Assembly (NCBI RefSeq): GCF_003719305.1
Contig: NZ_RARC01000003.1
Coordinates: 248,001-312,000 of the forward strand
Length of the DNA stretch: 64,000 nucleotides
Direction: 5' to 3'
Source of the DNA: Mycolicibacterium stellerae
GTDB lineage: Bacteria > Actinomycetota > Actinomycetes > Mycobacteriales > Mycobacteriaceae
Shown here piece by piece: positions 19,098 through 28,296 of this stretch. Both the position numbers and the translations under genes were made by a program. A model generated the notes under the pieces. The model had not been told where the DNA came from. It worked only from the letters and a program-made list of their open reading frames with translations, and searched no databases. Within the stretch, counting starts at the first letter, position 1, and every line of letters begins with the position of its first letter.

Positions 19098-19538
19098 ATG
19101 CTAACTCCCGAACAGACGTTCCGCGCCATGCTCGATGTTGCATGCCGCTTGCAAAATGGTGACCACAGTCAGGTCAGCACACTGGCTGAGTTCTACGACG
19201 AAGAGACCGACGTACGGCACCCCCTAAACCCGCTCGGCGACACGCCGCTGCGTAGTCGAGAAGCACTCCGAAATCACTTCGCCGCCGGAGCGTCGGCAGG
19301 ACTCTCGGGCGTCTGCGTGGAGGACGTGTTCGTCCACCGCACCGCAGACCCCGAGTTGTTCATCGGCGAGTTCACCTACCGCGGGGAAGGGGGATGGGCC
19401 TCGCCGAACATCATCGTCTTCCGGATCCGCGACGGGCTGATCGTCGAGTCCCGGGACTACATCGACCATATCGGGCTCGCTCGTGCTACCAACACACTCG
19501 ATGCACTTTGCGGGCAGATAACCAGCGCCCGGGGCTAG
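19098..19538 (+). CDS. SnoaL/NTF2-fold protein controlled by adjacent TetR
   Basis: This 146-residue protein begins at ATG after GGAAAGGAAC. It has the NTF2-fold pattern: an N-terminal helix (TFRAMLDVACRLQNGD), LAEFYDEETDVRHPLNPLGD, and a C-terminal strand pair ending in IIVFRIRDGLIVESRDYIDH, the latter typical of SnoaL-like proteins. The strong operator in its promoter indicates ligand-induced expression. The next gene is convergent, so the gene is a single-gene target of its regulator. Whether it is an enzyme or a binding protein is unclear. Confidence 0.8.
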   Translation: MLTPEQTFRAMLDVACRLQNGDHSQVSTLAEFYDEETDVRHPLNPLGDTPLRSREALRNHFAAGASAGLSGVCVEDVFVHRTADPELFIGEFTYRGEGGWASPNIIVFRIRDGLIVESRDYIDHIGLARATNTLDALCGQITSARG

Positions 19539-19607
19539 TGAGCGCATGGACTCGGTGTTCAGGGGCGCACTCGCGCGGACGCGAATCGAGGGGACCACGC
19601 GCCTCGC

Positions 19608-20510
19608 TTACTCTGCGGGATGCCTTGTCAAGAACACATCGAGGGCTTCCAGCAGAGCGGCAGGTGATTCTTCGGGCACGTAATGGCCGCCGGGCACGGG
19701 GCGGCCGCTCACGGCGGCCGGCGAAGCGTGGTGTTCGCGCCAGACGGCGAGAACGTCGGCCGTCGCTAGGGCGCCGCTGGCCCCCCAGAGCAGGAGCAAT
19801 GGGCATTGCAGTCGAACGCCCCCGGCGTGGTCGGCTTCGTCGAGTTCGAGGTCGGTCGTGAAGCCGGCCCGATAATCTTCGAAGGAGGCGTGCAGGTGAT
19901 CGGGATCGCTGAAAGCGGCGACATAGTGACGGAAGGTTGCTTCATCGATGTCGCCCGATTCCAGGACGCGCCGCATGAAGTATCGCAAGTAGGCTTCGAC
20001 GTTGGCGGCCACCAGAAGCTCGGGCAGTTCCGATTGCAAATGGAAGAACCAATGCCACATCGAAGCCGCCGACGTCCTGTTGAACGAATTCATCACCACC
20101 CGGGTCGGCAGCACGTCGAGCAACGCCAGGGACCTGACCTGCGATGGACGGTCGAGTGCCCATCGGTGTGCGACCCGCGCGCCTCGATCGTGCCCGACCA
20201 CCACGACCGCACTGCGATCGAGGTAGTCGACCAGTTCGCCGAGATCACCTGCGGTGGCACGTTTGTCGTATCCCGTGCGGGTCACGCCGGAGGCTCCGTA
20301 CCCACGCAGGTCGGGGACGATCACGGTGTAGCGCTGCGACAGCGGACTAACGATCTTGCGCCAGCACAGCCCAGTCTGCGGCCAGCCGTGCAACAGAACG
20401 ATCATCTCCGGAGCGGAGCCGGCGACGCGGTAGGCCAGCTCCACGTCGTTTAAGGCGACTTTATGAACCGCGCCCTGCAGCACTCCCGCCCCTTCCGCCG
20501 AACTCATCAT
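19608..20510 (-). CDS. alpha/beta hydrolase, haloacetate dehalogenase/epoxide hydrolase type
   Basis: The core motifs are HGWPQTGLCWRKIV (oxyanion region), DLRGYGAS, and the nucleophile elbow GHDRGARVAHRW with Asp instead of Ser. The sequence LALLDVLPT and the following WHWFFHLQ match the fluoroacetate-dehalogenase subgroup, in which a His-Trp pair lines the halide pocket. The His motif is PGGHYVPEESP. It could hydrolyse a haloacid or an epoxide; the sequence cannot separate these. An upstream TTG at 20567 would add 19 residues, but its ribosome site is too close, so I prefer the ATG at 20510. Confidence 0.82.
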   Translation of the reverse strand: MMSSAEGAGVLQGAVHKVALNDVELAYRVAGSAPEMIVLLHGWPQTGLCWRKIVSPLSQRYTVIVPDLRGYGASGVTRTGYDKRATAGDLGELVDYLDRSAVVVVGHDRGARVAHRWALDRPSQVRSLALLDVLPTRVVMNSFNRTSAASMWHWFFHLQSELPELLVAANVEAYLRYFMRRVLESGDIDEATFRHYVAAFSDPDHLHASFEDYRAGFTTDLELDEADHAGGVRLQCPLLLLWGASGALATADVLAVWREHHASPAAVSGRPVPGGHYVPEESPAALLEALDVFLTRHPAE

Positions 20511-20694
20511 GCCGACGGTAGACGCCAGATCGATTGGCCCGAACAGCTCAATGCCACTGGACGGCAACCCTTCTGCCCCACCTGGAGTTCCCAGCAGGAT
20601 CGCCGTTGGGAAACCCGACCGGTCGCCCGAGCCTCGCGAGCCTTATGGGCGCGAAGGATTTTCGCTATCGTCATCTCATCGACAAGCCCGGCAC

Positions 20695-21579
20695 TCAGAA
20701 GGTGGCTTTGAGACCAGCCCTCCATCCTGGTGCGTCTATCGCCGTCAACACTTTGGCGTTGTGCTGCAGCGTCTGAACCGGATCACGGTGTGAGCTCATG
20801 TCTTCCAGCGAGACCCATCCGGTGTAGCCGACGGCGTCGAGGTGTGCGAGCACGGCTTGGACATCGACGACGCCGTCGTCCAGCGGGCTCCAGCGCGGAA
20901 CATGCCGCCGCACCGGACTGTCGGGATGGTCGTCGATCGGGACGTATACAGCGTTCTTGAGATGAACATGGTGGAGATAAGGGCCGAGCAATTCTGTGCC
21001 GATCCGGTGGTCTTCGAATCCCTCGATCACCATGTTCCCCACATCGTAAATAACTCCCACACGCTCAGAATCGAATTGGGATACCAAACGATATGCGAGC
21101 GAAGCGCTCGGAAAGATTGTGTGTTGGTGAATCTCGACCACAATCCTGACTCCGTAATCGGCAGCGAGGACTGCGGCCCGGTCGACGAAGTCCACGGCCT
21201 CATCGAACAGCTGAAAATAACCGGGCCCGTCATTGGATGGGCGCGGTCCTTGAAGCCGTAGCTGGGGCGCATCAGCGGCGGCAGCCACGTCCAACGCGCG
21301 CTGGAGATGCTCGAGATCACCCGTGCTCACATAGGGGCTGAGGCCGATGAGTGCCAGGCCATTCGCTGCACATACACGCGCGGCGCGGTGACCCTCCGCG
21401 GGGTCCAATCCAAGAGTGGTGCGATTCCCGACGAGGAAAGCTTCGGCCGAACTGCCGACCGCATGCGGGGCCTCGCCAAGCTTGCACTCCAGGCCTTGAA
21501 AGCCCGCCGCGGCAGCGACTTGTGCGGCTTGCTCCAAGGACGTGGTAGGCAGCGAAATCGTTGCATAGCCATAGCGCAT
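20695..21579 (-). CDS. sugar phosphate isomerase/epimerase family protein (xylose isomerase-like TIM barrel)
   Basis: This 294-residue protein has the AP_endonuc_2 TIM-barrel pattern: N-terminal AAAAGFQGLECK, metal-ligand regions IVVEIHQHT, VGVIYDVGNM, HVHLKN, and a C-terminal GWVSLEDMSSH. Members of this fold include IolE-type 2-keto-inositol dehydratase, 3-dehydroshikimate dehydratase and several epimerases. The gene is divergent from an SDR, with a perfect 12-bp inverted repeat between them of the type found throughout the island. It is thus part of the same catabolic regulon. The likely role is isomerisation or dehydration of a polyhydroxylated intermediate (inference). Confidence 0.83.
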   Translation of the reverse strand: MRYGYATISLPTTSLEQAAQVAAAAGFQGLECKLGEAPHAVGSSAEAFLVGNRTTLGLDPAEGHRAARVCAANGLALIGLSPYVSTGDLEHLQRALDVAAAADAPQLRLQGPRPSNDGPGYFQLFDEAVDFVDRAAVLAADYGVRIVVEIHQHTIFPSASLAYRLVSQFDSERVGVIYDVGNMVIEGFEDHRIGTELLGPYLHHVHLKNAVYVPIDDHPDSPVRRHVPRWSPLDDGVVDVQAVLAHLDAVGYTGWVSLEDMSSHRDPVQTLQHNAKVLTAIDAPGWRAGLKATF

Positions 21580-21642
21580 TCGTCGGTCCTCCTCGGCATG
21601 CCTGACGCCCTAACGCTAAGAAGAAGCCATACCACCACCAAT

Positions 21643-21671
21643 GCTCGACTGCCATTCAGTGGCAGTCGAGC
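21643..21671. promoter_or_regulatory. regulon palindrome, copy A (perfect 12-bp arms, 5-bp loop)
   Basis: The arms at 21643-21654 and 21660-21671 are exact reverse complements. The core TGCCATTCAGTGGCA is the best-formed copy of the palindrome repeated at six other sites in the island. It lies between the divergent isomerase and SDR genes. An IclR-family regulator from the same cluster is the likely binder. Confidence 0.75.
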
Positions 21672-21736
21672 CTGTGACGAGGACTTTTCTGGCGGCATAC
21701 TCCGGATGGATGACGCAGCACGAACTGGAGGCCCAA

Positions 21737-22504
21737 GTGACAACCGATGATCAGGAGCGACGAGTAGCGATCGTGACCGGTGGGGCAGGGGCCCTCGGGG
21801 TGGCCATTGCCCATGCGTTGCACCGCGACGGCCTGCATGTTGTCCTCGCCGACCGTGACCACGATGCCGCCGCAGCCCGCGCGGCCGAGTTCACCGGGCA
21901 GGCGGCGGCGGTCCTCGCCGAGCCAGTCGACGTTGCCCAACCCGATTCGGTGTCTGCTCTGGTCGAGAGGGTGGGTTCGGCGTTCGGGCGGATCGACGTC
22001 GTCGTCAACAACGCCGCGGTACAACGACGCGGCGACATCGGGGATCTCGAGATCGATGACTGGGACCTCGCCCATCGCGTCAATCTGCGCGGACCCATGC
22101 TGATGTGTCGGGCTGTCGTGCCGTACTGGAACAAGCAGCGTTCGGGCAATGTCGTCAACATCGCTTCCCGCGTGTGGCTCAGTGGCGGGCCGCCGATATA
22201 CGTCGCCGCAAAGGCGGGCGTGGTCGGGCTCACCAGGTCTCTGGCCACCGAACTCGGCCCGCTGGGCGTCACTGCAAACGCTGTCGCTCCGAGCTTCGTG
22301 CCTACCAACTTCACCCGCGCCGGGCGCGACGAGTCATCCTGGCAGGACCTGCTCGATCATCATCGCGCGATGTCTCCTCTCGGGAGGATCACCGAGCCGG
22401 CCGACATCGGCGACGCCGTAGCATTCCTAGTCTCGGAGCGAGCCCGCGCCATCACCGGTGAGGTGCTACACGTCTGCTGTGGCAGCCAGCTGGCGCCTCG
22501 CTGA
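21737..22504 (+). CDS. SDR family NAD(P)-dependent oxidoreductase
   Basis: I place the start at GTG 21737 because GGAGG lies five bases upstream; longer readings back to 21641 would run through the operator. The 255-residue product has the Rossmann TGGxGxLG (TGGAGALG), the NNAA motif, catalytic Ser in NIASR and the YxxxK pair in YVAAKAG, and PSFVPTNF after it. It is a classical SDR that oxidises or reduces a ring or chain alcohol. It is followed 16 bp later by an IclR gene, likely in the same transcript. Confidence 0.88.
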   Translation: MTTDDQERRVAIVTGGAGALGVAIAHALHRDGLHVVLADRDHDAAAARAAEFTGQAAAVLAEPVDVAQPDSVSALVERVGSAFGRIDVVVNNAAVQRRGDIGDLEIDDWDLAHRVNLRGPMLMCRAVVPYWNKQRSGNVVNIASRVWLSGGPPIYVAAKAGVVGLTRSLATELGPLGVTANAVAPSFVPTNFTRAGRDESSWQDLLDHHRAMSPLGRITEPADIGDAVAFLVSERARAITGEVLHVCCGSQLAPR

Positions 22505-22520
22505 GGACGGGAGACCGTGA

Positions 22521-23276
22521 GTGGCGGGTAATGGCGCTGTACCGGGACAGGGACAAAGCGTATCCAGCAGACTTCTGGCAATCCTGGACTGCTTCGACAT
22601 CGCACGCCCGACGCTGACCCTTACCGAGATCGCAACCGCATCCGGTCTGCCGCTGTCGACGGCCCGGCGTTTGATCGGTGAACTGACCGGGTGGGGTGCG
22701 TTGGAACGTCTGCCCGACCAGCACTTCCGAATCGGAATTCGACTCTGGCGCATCGGCTCTTTGGCGCCGCAGCAGCGCGTGCTGACCGAGGCGGCCCTAC
22801 CCTTCATGCAAGACCTCTGCCAAGCAACACAGGAAAACGTGCAGCTTGCCGTGCTCGATGGCAACGAAGCCCTCTGCATCGAGAAGATCTCCGCACAGCG
22901 GGCGGTGCCTACCGCAACCCAGGTGGGTGGTCGGTTGCCATTGCACGCAACCGGCGTCGGGAAGGTCCTCCTGGCCTTCGCTGCCCCAGAGTTTCAGGTC
23001 GATTTCATTGCCAGCGGGCTGAAGCCTCACACGCGCCACACGATCACCCAGCCGGGTCAGCTCGCCGCCGCTTTGACCGTCGTGCGGGAGCAGAACGTTG
23101 CCTACTCGTATCAAGAGATGACGCTCGGCGCAGTGTCGGTCGCCGCGCCGATCCGCACTGCCGACGGCGAAGTGCGCGGCGCGCTTGGCATTGTCACGCA
23201 TTCTCACACCACGTTGCGTCATCTGGCGCCCGCGGTGCGTACCGCCGCGTTGGGAGTTTCCCGCCTCGTCGGCTGA
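22521..23276 (+). CDS. IclR family transcriptional regulator (first of two in the island)
   Basis: The protein has 251 residues. The winged helix-turn-helix spans about residues 15-70 (LTLTEIATASGLPLSTARRL), and the C-terminal effector domain has the IclR pattern RLPLHATGVGKVLLAF and AVSVAAPIRTADGEVRGALG. It starts at GTG 22521 after GGACGGGAG. It follows the SDR gene and precedes the transporter. Together with the second IclR at 28297 it is a candidate for binding the TGCCRYYSAGYGGCA palindromes. Confidence 0.9.
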   Translation: MAGNGAVPGQGQSVSSRLLAILDCFDIARPTLTLTEIATASGLPLSTARRLIGELTGWGALERLPDQHFRIGIRLWRIGSLAPQQRVLTEAALPFMQDLCQATQENVQLAVLDGNEALCIEKISAQRAVPTATQVGGRLPLHATGVGKVLLAFAAPEFQVDFIASGLKPHTRHTITQPGQLAAALTVVREQNVAYSYQEMTLGAVSVAAPIRTADGEVRGALGIVTHSHTTLRHLAPAVRTAALGVSRLVG

Positions 23277-23288
23277 CTTTCCTTGCTG

Positions 23289-23303
23289 TGCCGCTCAGCG
23301 GCA
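23289..23303. promoter_or_regulatory. regulon palindrome, copy B
   Basis: TGCCGCTCAGCGGCA is a perfect palindrome apart from its centre and lies 73 bp upstream of the transporter start at 23377. It has the same pattern as copies A and C-G. Confidence 0.7.
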
Positions 23304-23376
23304 GCAGCGGATAGCCAACCGCCATCAGCTGTGGCGACGATCACTTCAACACCCCACCTGTGACGAGGAGGTTCCG

Positions 23377-24750
23377 ATGGGTGACGAGTTGAAGTCGAGG
23401 GAAAGCGAGCATGGTGGCGAAGACCGCTGGCGCGCACGAATGGCCCGCCGAGCAGCGGTGGGTAGTTTCTTGGGCAGCGTCGTCGAGTACTACGACTTCC
23501 TGATCTACGGGACGGCATCCGCACTCGTCTTCAACAAGGTTTTCTTCCCAGCAGTGAACCCGACCGCAGGCATGCTTGCCGCGCTCGCGACGTTCGGTGT
23601 CGGCTACATCGCACGTCCGGTCGGTGCCATCCTGTTCGGCCATCTCGGCGACCGCCGTGGCCGCAAAGCCGTGCTGACAACGACATTGCTGCTCATGGGA
23701 TTCGCAACGGTGGGCATCGGTTTGCTTCCGACCTATGCCACCATCGGAACCGCCGCACCGGCGCTCCTCATGGTCCTGCGGCTGTTGCAAGGACTATCCG
23801 CTGGCGGCGAACAAGTCGGCGCCAGTTTGTTGACGATGGAGCACGCGCCACCGAAGAAGCGCGGACTTTACGTCAGCTGGATGCTCAACGGCGCGTCATC
23901 CGGCTCGATCCTTGGCACGATGGTGTTCATCCCCATCTCGGCGTTGCCGGAATCCGCACTGCTGTCATGGGGGTGGCGACTGCCTTTCTTGGTAAGCGCG
24001 GTCACCGTCGTCATCGCCTTCCTGGTACGGCGCGGGATCACCGAATCCCCGGAATTCGTAGCCCGGGTGGCCGAAGGTGGCGGCGCCTCGCGACGCTTCC
24101 CTCTCATCGATTTGCTGCGTTCCCACTCTGTACCCACCGTCCTGGTTCTGTTGGCCTCCTTGGTGACGTGCGTATCTCCGTTAGTCCTGGTGTTCGGACT
24201 CTCCTACGGCTCAACGAATCCCGCTCTTGACCGCACATCGATACTGACGGCCATCACCGCGAGCCAATTCGTAGCGTTGGTTTGTCACCCATTGTTCGGC
24301 GCGCTAGCCGACCGAGTGGGAAAGAAGCGCGTCTTCGTTGCGGGTTCGCTGGCGTGCGCAGTCGTGACCTTCCCATTCGTCGGCGCGTTGGCTGGTACCA
24401 GCACCACGGCAGTGTTGGTGATGACAGTGCTGTTGAAGGGCATTGTGTACGCGGCGCCGAACTCACTTTGGCCATCGTTCTTTGCCGAGCGGTTCCCTCC
24501 CGCCGTGCGGTACTCAGGCGTTGCCATCGCCACCCAGATCGGTTTCATCCTGCAGGGTTTTACCCCAACGGTCGCCTTCGCCGTTGCTGGTCAAGGATCG
24601 TACGGGTGGTTGCCGGCGGCCGCGTTCGTCGCTGCGGTATGTGTCATCGCGGCCGCAGCCGCCGCGATGTCGCGCCGCGCGGACGAGGCCAGCCCACCGG
24701 AGCCGACACTTGACGCTGTGTCCACCCCTAGCCGGACATCGGGTGGATGA
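23377..24750 (+). CDS. MFS transporter, metabolite:H+ symporter (MHS) family
   Basis: The ATG at 23377 follows GAGGAGG; the upstream in-frame extension is rejected. The 457-residue protein has twelve predicted membrane helices. The first begins with the MHS hallmark GSFLGSVVEYYDFLIYGTAS, and the loop between helices 2 and 3 carries GHLGDRRGRK. MHS members import organic acids such as shikimate, 2-oxoglutarate, citrate or aromatic acids with protons. Its place between regulon palindromes, next to the catabolic genes, points to uptake of the cluster's substrate. A paralogue is encoded at 31709. Confidence 0.9.
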   Translation: MGDELKSRESEHGGEDRWRARMARRAAVGSFLGSVVEYYDFLIYGTASALVFNKVFFPAVNPTAGMLAALATFGVGYIARPVGAILFGHLGDRRGRKAVLTTTLLLMGFATVGIGLLPTYATIGTAAPALLMVLRLLQGLSAGGEQVGASLLTMEHAPPKKRGLYVSWMLNGASSGSILGTMVFIPISALPESALLSWGWRLPFLVSAVTVVIAFLVRRGITESPEFVARVAEGGGASRRFPLIDLLRSHSVPTVLVLLASLVTCVSPLVLVFGLSYGSTNPALDRTSILTAITASQFVALVCHPLFGALADRVGKKRVFVAGSLACAVVTFPFVGALAGTSTTAVLVMTVLLKGIVYAAPNSLWPSFFAERFPPAVRYSGVAIATQIGFILQGFTPTVAFAVAGQGSYGWLPAAAFVAAVCVIAAAAAAMSRRADEASPPEPTLDAVSTPSRTSGG

Positions 24751-24757
24751 AACCACC

Positions 24758-24772
24758 TGCTGCTGAGTGGAA
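24758..24772. promoter_or_regulatory. regulon palindrome, copy C (weaker)
   Basis: TGCTGCTGAGTGGAA (reverse TTCCACTCAGCAGCA) matches the island palindrome with two or three deviations. It lies in the 98-bp gap before the NTF2-fold gene that heads the dioxygenase operon. Confidence 0.55.
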
Positions 24773-24848
24773 GTCGCCCGTTGGCGATGTCGTTCGGCTG
24801 CGCGGAAGATGGCGATAAGCACAACTACCACCGCCGGAGGGATAACGG

Positions 24849-25466
24849 ATGCCATCACATGCAGAGGACAAGGTCGCCATCCGCGAGCTCGTCGAGAACT
24901 GGGTCGTGTGGCGTGACGCTGGTGACTGGAATCGGTTCGCCACCGTCTGGCATCCCACCGACGGATGGATGACCGCAACGTGGTTTCAGGGCCCCGCAGC
25001 GAAATTCATCGAGGTCAGCAGGGAGGGCTTCGAACGGGGTGTCTCGATCCTGCACACCGTCGGCGGGCACAGCGCCGATATCGCTGGAGACCGCGCAGTA
25101 GCTCAGACGAAGATGACGATCAGTCAACGCGCGACGATCGATGACGTCGAGGTGGACGTGGTATGCACCGGACGCTTCTACGACTTCTGTGCCCGGCATG
25201 AGGGGGCGTGGACCATCGTGCGGCGCCAACCGATCTACGAGAAGGACCGGCTGGATCTCGTCGACCCCGCGGCTCGGCTCGATCTCGACCCGACCCTGCT
25301 CGGTCGGTTTCCCTCCGGGTACCGCCACCTCGGTTACTTGCAGGAAAAGGCGGGCTTCACCGTCAAGACCGGTCTGCCGGGCCTCACCGGTGAGGTGGTC
25401 GAGCGCCTATACGACGAAGGTGGGAAGTGGCTTGCCGGTTCTGCCACCCCCGGCGACCCCCACTGA
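24849..25466 (+). CDS. SnoaL-like (NTF2-fold) protein, possible dehydratase/cyclase
   Basis: The protein has 205 residues and starts at ATG after CCGGAGGG. The N-terminal half (AIRELVENWVVWRDAGDWNR and AIRELV...FxxxWHPTDGWM) and the central HTVGGHSADIAGDRAV match the SnoaL_4 group that includes scytalone dehydratase-like proteins. The C-terminal 70 residues are an extension. It is the first gene of an operon that continues with a TIM-barrel isomerase, the intradiol dioxygenase and maleylacetate reductase. A role in dehydrating a cyclic hydroxy-ketone on the way to an aromatic triol would fit, but this is inference. Confidence 0.75.
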   Translation: MPSHAEDKVAIRELVENWVVWRDAGDWNRFATVWHPTDGWMTATWFQGPAAKFIEVSREGFERGVSILHTVGGHSADIAGDRAVAQTKMTISQRATIDDVEVDVVCTGRFYDFCARHEGAWTIVRRQPIYEKDRLDLVDPAARLDLDPTLLGRFPSGYRHLGYLQEKAGFTVKTGLPGLTGEVVERLYDEGGKWLAGSATPGDPH

Positions 25467-25475
25467 AAGGAAGCT

Positions 25476-26318
25476 GTGACGAGTTCTTTGTCATTGGCCT
25501 GCAGCGCCAGCACGCTGCGATTCGCCGATATGCGCACCCGGGCATCGGCAGCGTCGGCCGCCGGCTTCACCGGTCTGGGCTTGAGGGTTTTAGACTACGT
25601 CGATTCCGGGATGCCAGACGCTGAGATCGGCGACCTGCTGGACGAGTACGGCCTGCGGATCCTCGAGCTCGAACACACTTGGGACTGGGCCACCGGCGAA
25701 GTGAATGACGTTGAGACAGAAGTGTTTCGGATTGCCGATCGGATAGGGATACGGCAGCTCAACGTGCCCATGTTCTTCGAACACTCCACCCAAGAGCTCG
25801 TAGACGCTTTCGGCGACCTGTGCGATCGGGCCGGCAACCACGGCGTCGTCGTGGGATTTGAGTTCTTGCCTTACAGTCACGTCCGAACGATCAACACAGC
25901 CTGGGAGATCGTGGCGCAGGCGGACCGCGCAAACAGCGGCCTCGTACTCGATCTGTGGCACTGGTTCCGCTCTGGTGCAACACCAGCCGACCTCGCCGGT
26001 ATCCCCGCCACAAAGATCACCTCGCTACAGCTGTGCGACGTATTGCCGCAGGCGCTTCCTGACATGGCCGATGAAGCACGCCACCATCGCCAACTTCCCG
26101 GTCGCGGAGCCGGACTCACCTCGGCGCTGCTGAAAACGCTGCGCGAGCAATCGGTGGCAGCACCAGTCTCGGTCGAGGTGTTTTCAGACGAATTGGACGC
26201 GCTGCCAACGCAAACCGCTGCTGACCTGGCGTTCCAGGCTGCCGCGCAGACCCTGGCCGGCACGGGATTAGGTAGCACCCCCTGGTGCACGAACATCGAC
26301 AACGAGGCTCACCGATGA
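25476..26318 (+). CDS. sugar phosphate isomerase/epimerase family protein (second TIM-barrel isomerase)
   Basis: This 280-residue protein uses a GTG start after AAAGGAAG, ten bases from the preceding stop. The xylose isomerase-like fold is indicated by AASAAGFTGLGLRV, GVVVGFEFLPYS, LVLDLWHW and the C-terminal VSVEVFSDEL. It differs from the isomerase at 20695 and probably acts on another intermediate. The stop overlaps the dioxygenase start (ATGA), so the two are translationally coupled. Related folds include 3-dehydroshikimate and 2-keto-inositol dehydratases. Confidence 0.83.
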   Translation: MTSSLSLACSASTLRFADMRTRASAASAAGFTGLGLRVLDYVDSGMPDAEIGDLLDEYGLRILELEHTWDWATGEVNDVETEVFRIADRIGIRQLNVPMFFEHSTQELVDAFGDLCDRAGNHGVVVGFEFLPYSHVRTINTAWEIVAQADRANSGLVLDLWHWFRSGATPADLAGIPATKITSLQLCDVLPQALPDMADEARHHRQLPGRGAGLTSALLKTLREQSVAAPVSVEVFSDELDALPTQTAADLAFQAAAQTLAGTGLGSTPWCTNIDNEAHR

Positions 26319-27220
26319 CAGAAACAGTCTCCCCTTCCGCTGCGGCTCACTTTTCAGAAGCAAGGTCGGCGCAGGTGGTTATCGACAGTTTGGCCAACAC
26401 AACGGACCCTCGCTTAAAGGTGGTATTGAGCAGCCTGGTGAACCATCTGCATGCCTTCGTCAAGGACGTTGAGCCGACCCAGCAAGAGTGGCAGCACGCG
26501 ATCGATTTTCTGACACAGGTGGGACACAAGTGTGACGACACCCGCCAGGAGTTCGTGCTGCTCTCAGATGTTCTCGGCGTGTCTATGCTTGTCGATGCGG
26601 TCAACAACCGCCGGCGCGGCACGGTAACGGATTCCACCGTGCTCGGTCCCTTCCACATGGTCGACTCGCCGCCCCGTCCGCTGGGCGCCGACATCTCGCT
26701 AGACGGCAATGGTGAACGCTGCGTGTTCGCCGGTCAGGTCCGGTCCGCGGACGGACACGCGCTACCAGGGGCGGTCGTCGATGTCTGGCAGGCCAACGGA
26801 GCAGGGTTCTACGATGTCCAGCAGCCCGAACTACAGCCCGAGCGAAACCTGCGGGGGCTGTTCACATCAGATGACCAGGGACGGTTTTGGTTGCGTACCG
26901 TTATCCCGCGGTACTACCCGATCCCCGATGACGGTCCGGTCGGGCGACTGCTACGAGCCACGAACCGCCACCCGTACCGGCCCGCCCACATCCATGTCAT
27001 CGCGGGAGCCGACGGTCATCATCCGGTCACCACCCATGTCTTTCTCGCCGGCAGCCCCTACCTGGACTCCGACGCCGTCTTCGGTGTGAAAGAGTCGTTG
27101 GTGAGACCTGTACGGATGATCGATGACGCGCTTCGTGCCGAACACTACAGTGTCGTAAACCCGTTTCCGCTCATCGAGTTCGACGTGATCCTCGAGCCTG
27201 TGTCGGCAGCGCCAACATGA
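26315..27220 (+). CDS. intradiol ring-cleavage dioxygenase, hydroxyquinol 1,2-dioxygenase type
   Basis: I take the ATG at 26315, which overlaps the previous stop. The 301-residue protein has the catechol-dioxygenase N-terminal helical domain (about residues 20-95) and the catalytic beta-sandwich. Non-haem Fe(III) ligands are visible: Tyr in GAGFYDVQQ, Tyr in RYYPIPDDG, and two His in RPAHIHV. The length and N-terminal domain fit the hydroxyquinol/chlorocatechol group. Pairing with maleylacetate reductase by ATGA overlap makes hydroxyquinol (1,2,4-trihydroxybenzene) the probable substrate, cleaved to maleylacetate. Confidence 0.9.
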   Translation: MTETVSPSAAAHFSEARSAQVVIDSLANTTDPRLKVVLSSLVNHLHAFVKDVEPTQQEWQHAIDFLTQVGHKCDDTRQEFVLLSDVLGVSMLVDAVNNRRRGTVTDSTVLGPFHMVDSPPRPLGADISLDGNGERCVFAGQVRSADGHALPGAVVDVWQANGAGFYDVQQPELQPERNLRGLFTSDDQGRFWLRTVIPRYYPIPDDGPVGRLLRATNRHPYRPAHIHVIAGADGHHPVTTHVFLAGSPYLDSDAVFGVKESLVRPVRMIDDALRAEHYSVVNPFPLIEFDVILEPVSAAPT

Positions 27221-28281
27221 AGCACTTTGTACACGAAGGCCAGCCAAGCCGCGTTGTATTCGGTGTCGGCCGCCGAGTCGAATTGGCCGTCGAGATTGAT
27301 CGTCTCGGCGCGTCTCGGGTCCTGATCCTCACCGGGCCCCGGCACGCGGCCATTGCGTCCGAATTTGCCGCGCAGCTTGGCCGTAGGTTCGTCGAGGTTC
27401 ATCCCCACGCGGCCATGCATGTGCCCAGTGACACAGCCGAAAAGGCGATTCAATTGGCGCGCGATGTGGACGCGGACGTGTGCGTGGCGGTGGGCGGTGG
27501 TTCAGCCATCGGCTTAGCCAAAGCGGTCGCCCGTGTCACCGGGTTACCGGTCGTCGCTGTGCCCACCACGTACGCGGGGTCGGAGATGACCCCGATCTGG
27601 GGGCTGACAGAATCAAGTCGCAAGACGACTGGCCGGGATCCCCGCGTATTGCCCCGCACCGTGATCTATGACCCGCAACTGACCACGACCCTGACGCCTG
27701 AAGCGTCTGCGACGAGCGGAATCAATGCGCTCGCACACTCCGCCGAGGCGCTCTACTCACCCGACGTCTCTCCGGTGACGACGATGATTGCGACCGAATC
27801 GGTCGCCGCCCTGGCCGGCGCGCTGCCACAGGTGACTGCCGACCCACTCGATCTGGACGCGCGCTCCACCACCCTGTATGGGGCCTGGCTGGCCGGAACC
27901 TGTCTCGGCGCGACAGCGATGTCCTTGCACCACAAGCTATGCCACATCCTGGGCGGCGCCTTCAACCTCCCACACGCCCAGACGCACACAACAGTGCTGC
28001 CTCATGTCCTCGCCTACAACCTACCCGCTGCCCCGTCTGCGGCCCACGCCCTTGCCGTCGCCCTGGGCGGCGATCCAGTCGACCGGCTCGTAATGTTGAT
28101 CGACAAACTCGGTGTAGGCCGAAGTCTCGCGGAGCTGGGCATGCCCGAGGACGGGATCGAGAAGGCGGTAATCTCGGCGACGGCCAACAGCGACTCCTAT
28201 GCCAACCCCCGCCCCGTCAGTGCTGAAGCGGTGCGTGCCATCATCCGAGGGGCCTTCGAGGGCAGCGCACCACACACCTAG
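27217..28281 (+). CDS. maleylacetate reductase (iron-containing alcohol dehydrogenase family)
   Basis: The protein has 354 residues. The iron-type ADH pattern is clear: VAVGGGSAIGLAKAVA nucleotide site, VPTTYAGSEMTPIWG, the GINALAHSAEALYSP helix and the metal-site HHKLCHILGGAFNLPHAQTH. These are maleylacetate-reductase-specific strings. The enzyme reduces maleylacetate with NAD(P)H to 3-oxoadipate, which enters the TCA cycle through genes not present in this window. It starts inside the dioxygenase stop codon and ends 15 bp from the convergent IclR gene. Confidence 0.93.
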   Translation: MKHFVHEGQPSRVVFGVGRRVELAVEIDRLGASRVLILTGPRHAAIASEFAAQLGRRFVEVHPHAAMHVPSDTAEKAIQLARDVDADVCVAVGGGSAIGLAKAVARVTGLPVVAVPTTYAGSEMTPIWGLTESSRKTTGRDPRVLPRTVIYDPQLTTTLTPEASATSGINALAHSAEALYSPDVSPVTTMIATESVAALAGALPQVTADPLDLDARSTTLYGAWLAGTCLGATAMSLHHKLCHILGGAFNLPHAQTHTTVLPHVLAYNLPAAPSAAHALAVALGGDPVDRLVMLIDKLGVGRSLAELGMPEDGIEKAVISATANSDSYANPRPVSAEAVRAIIRGAFEGSAPHT

Positions 28282-28296
28282 GCACTGCAGAAGGTT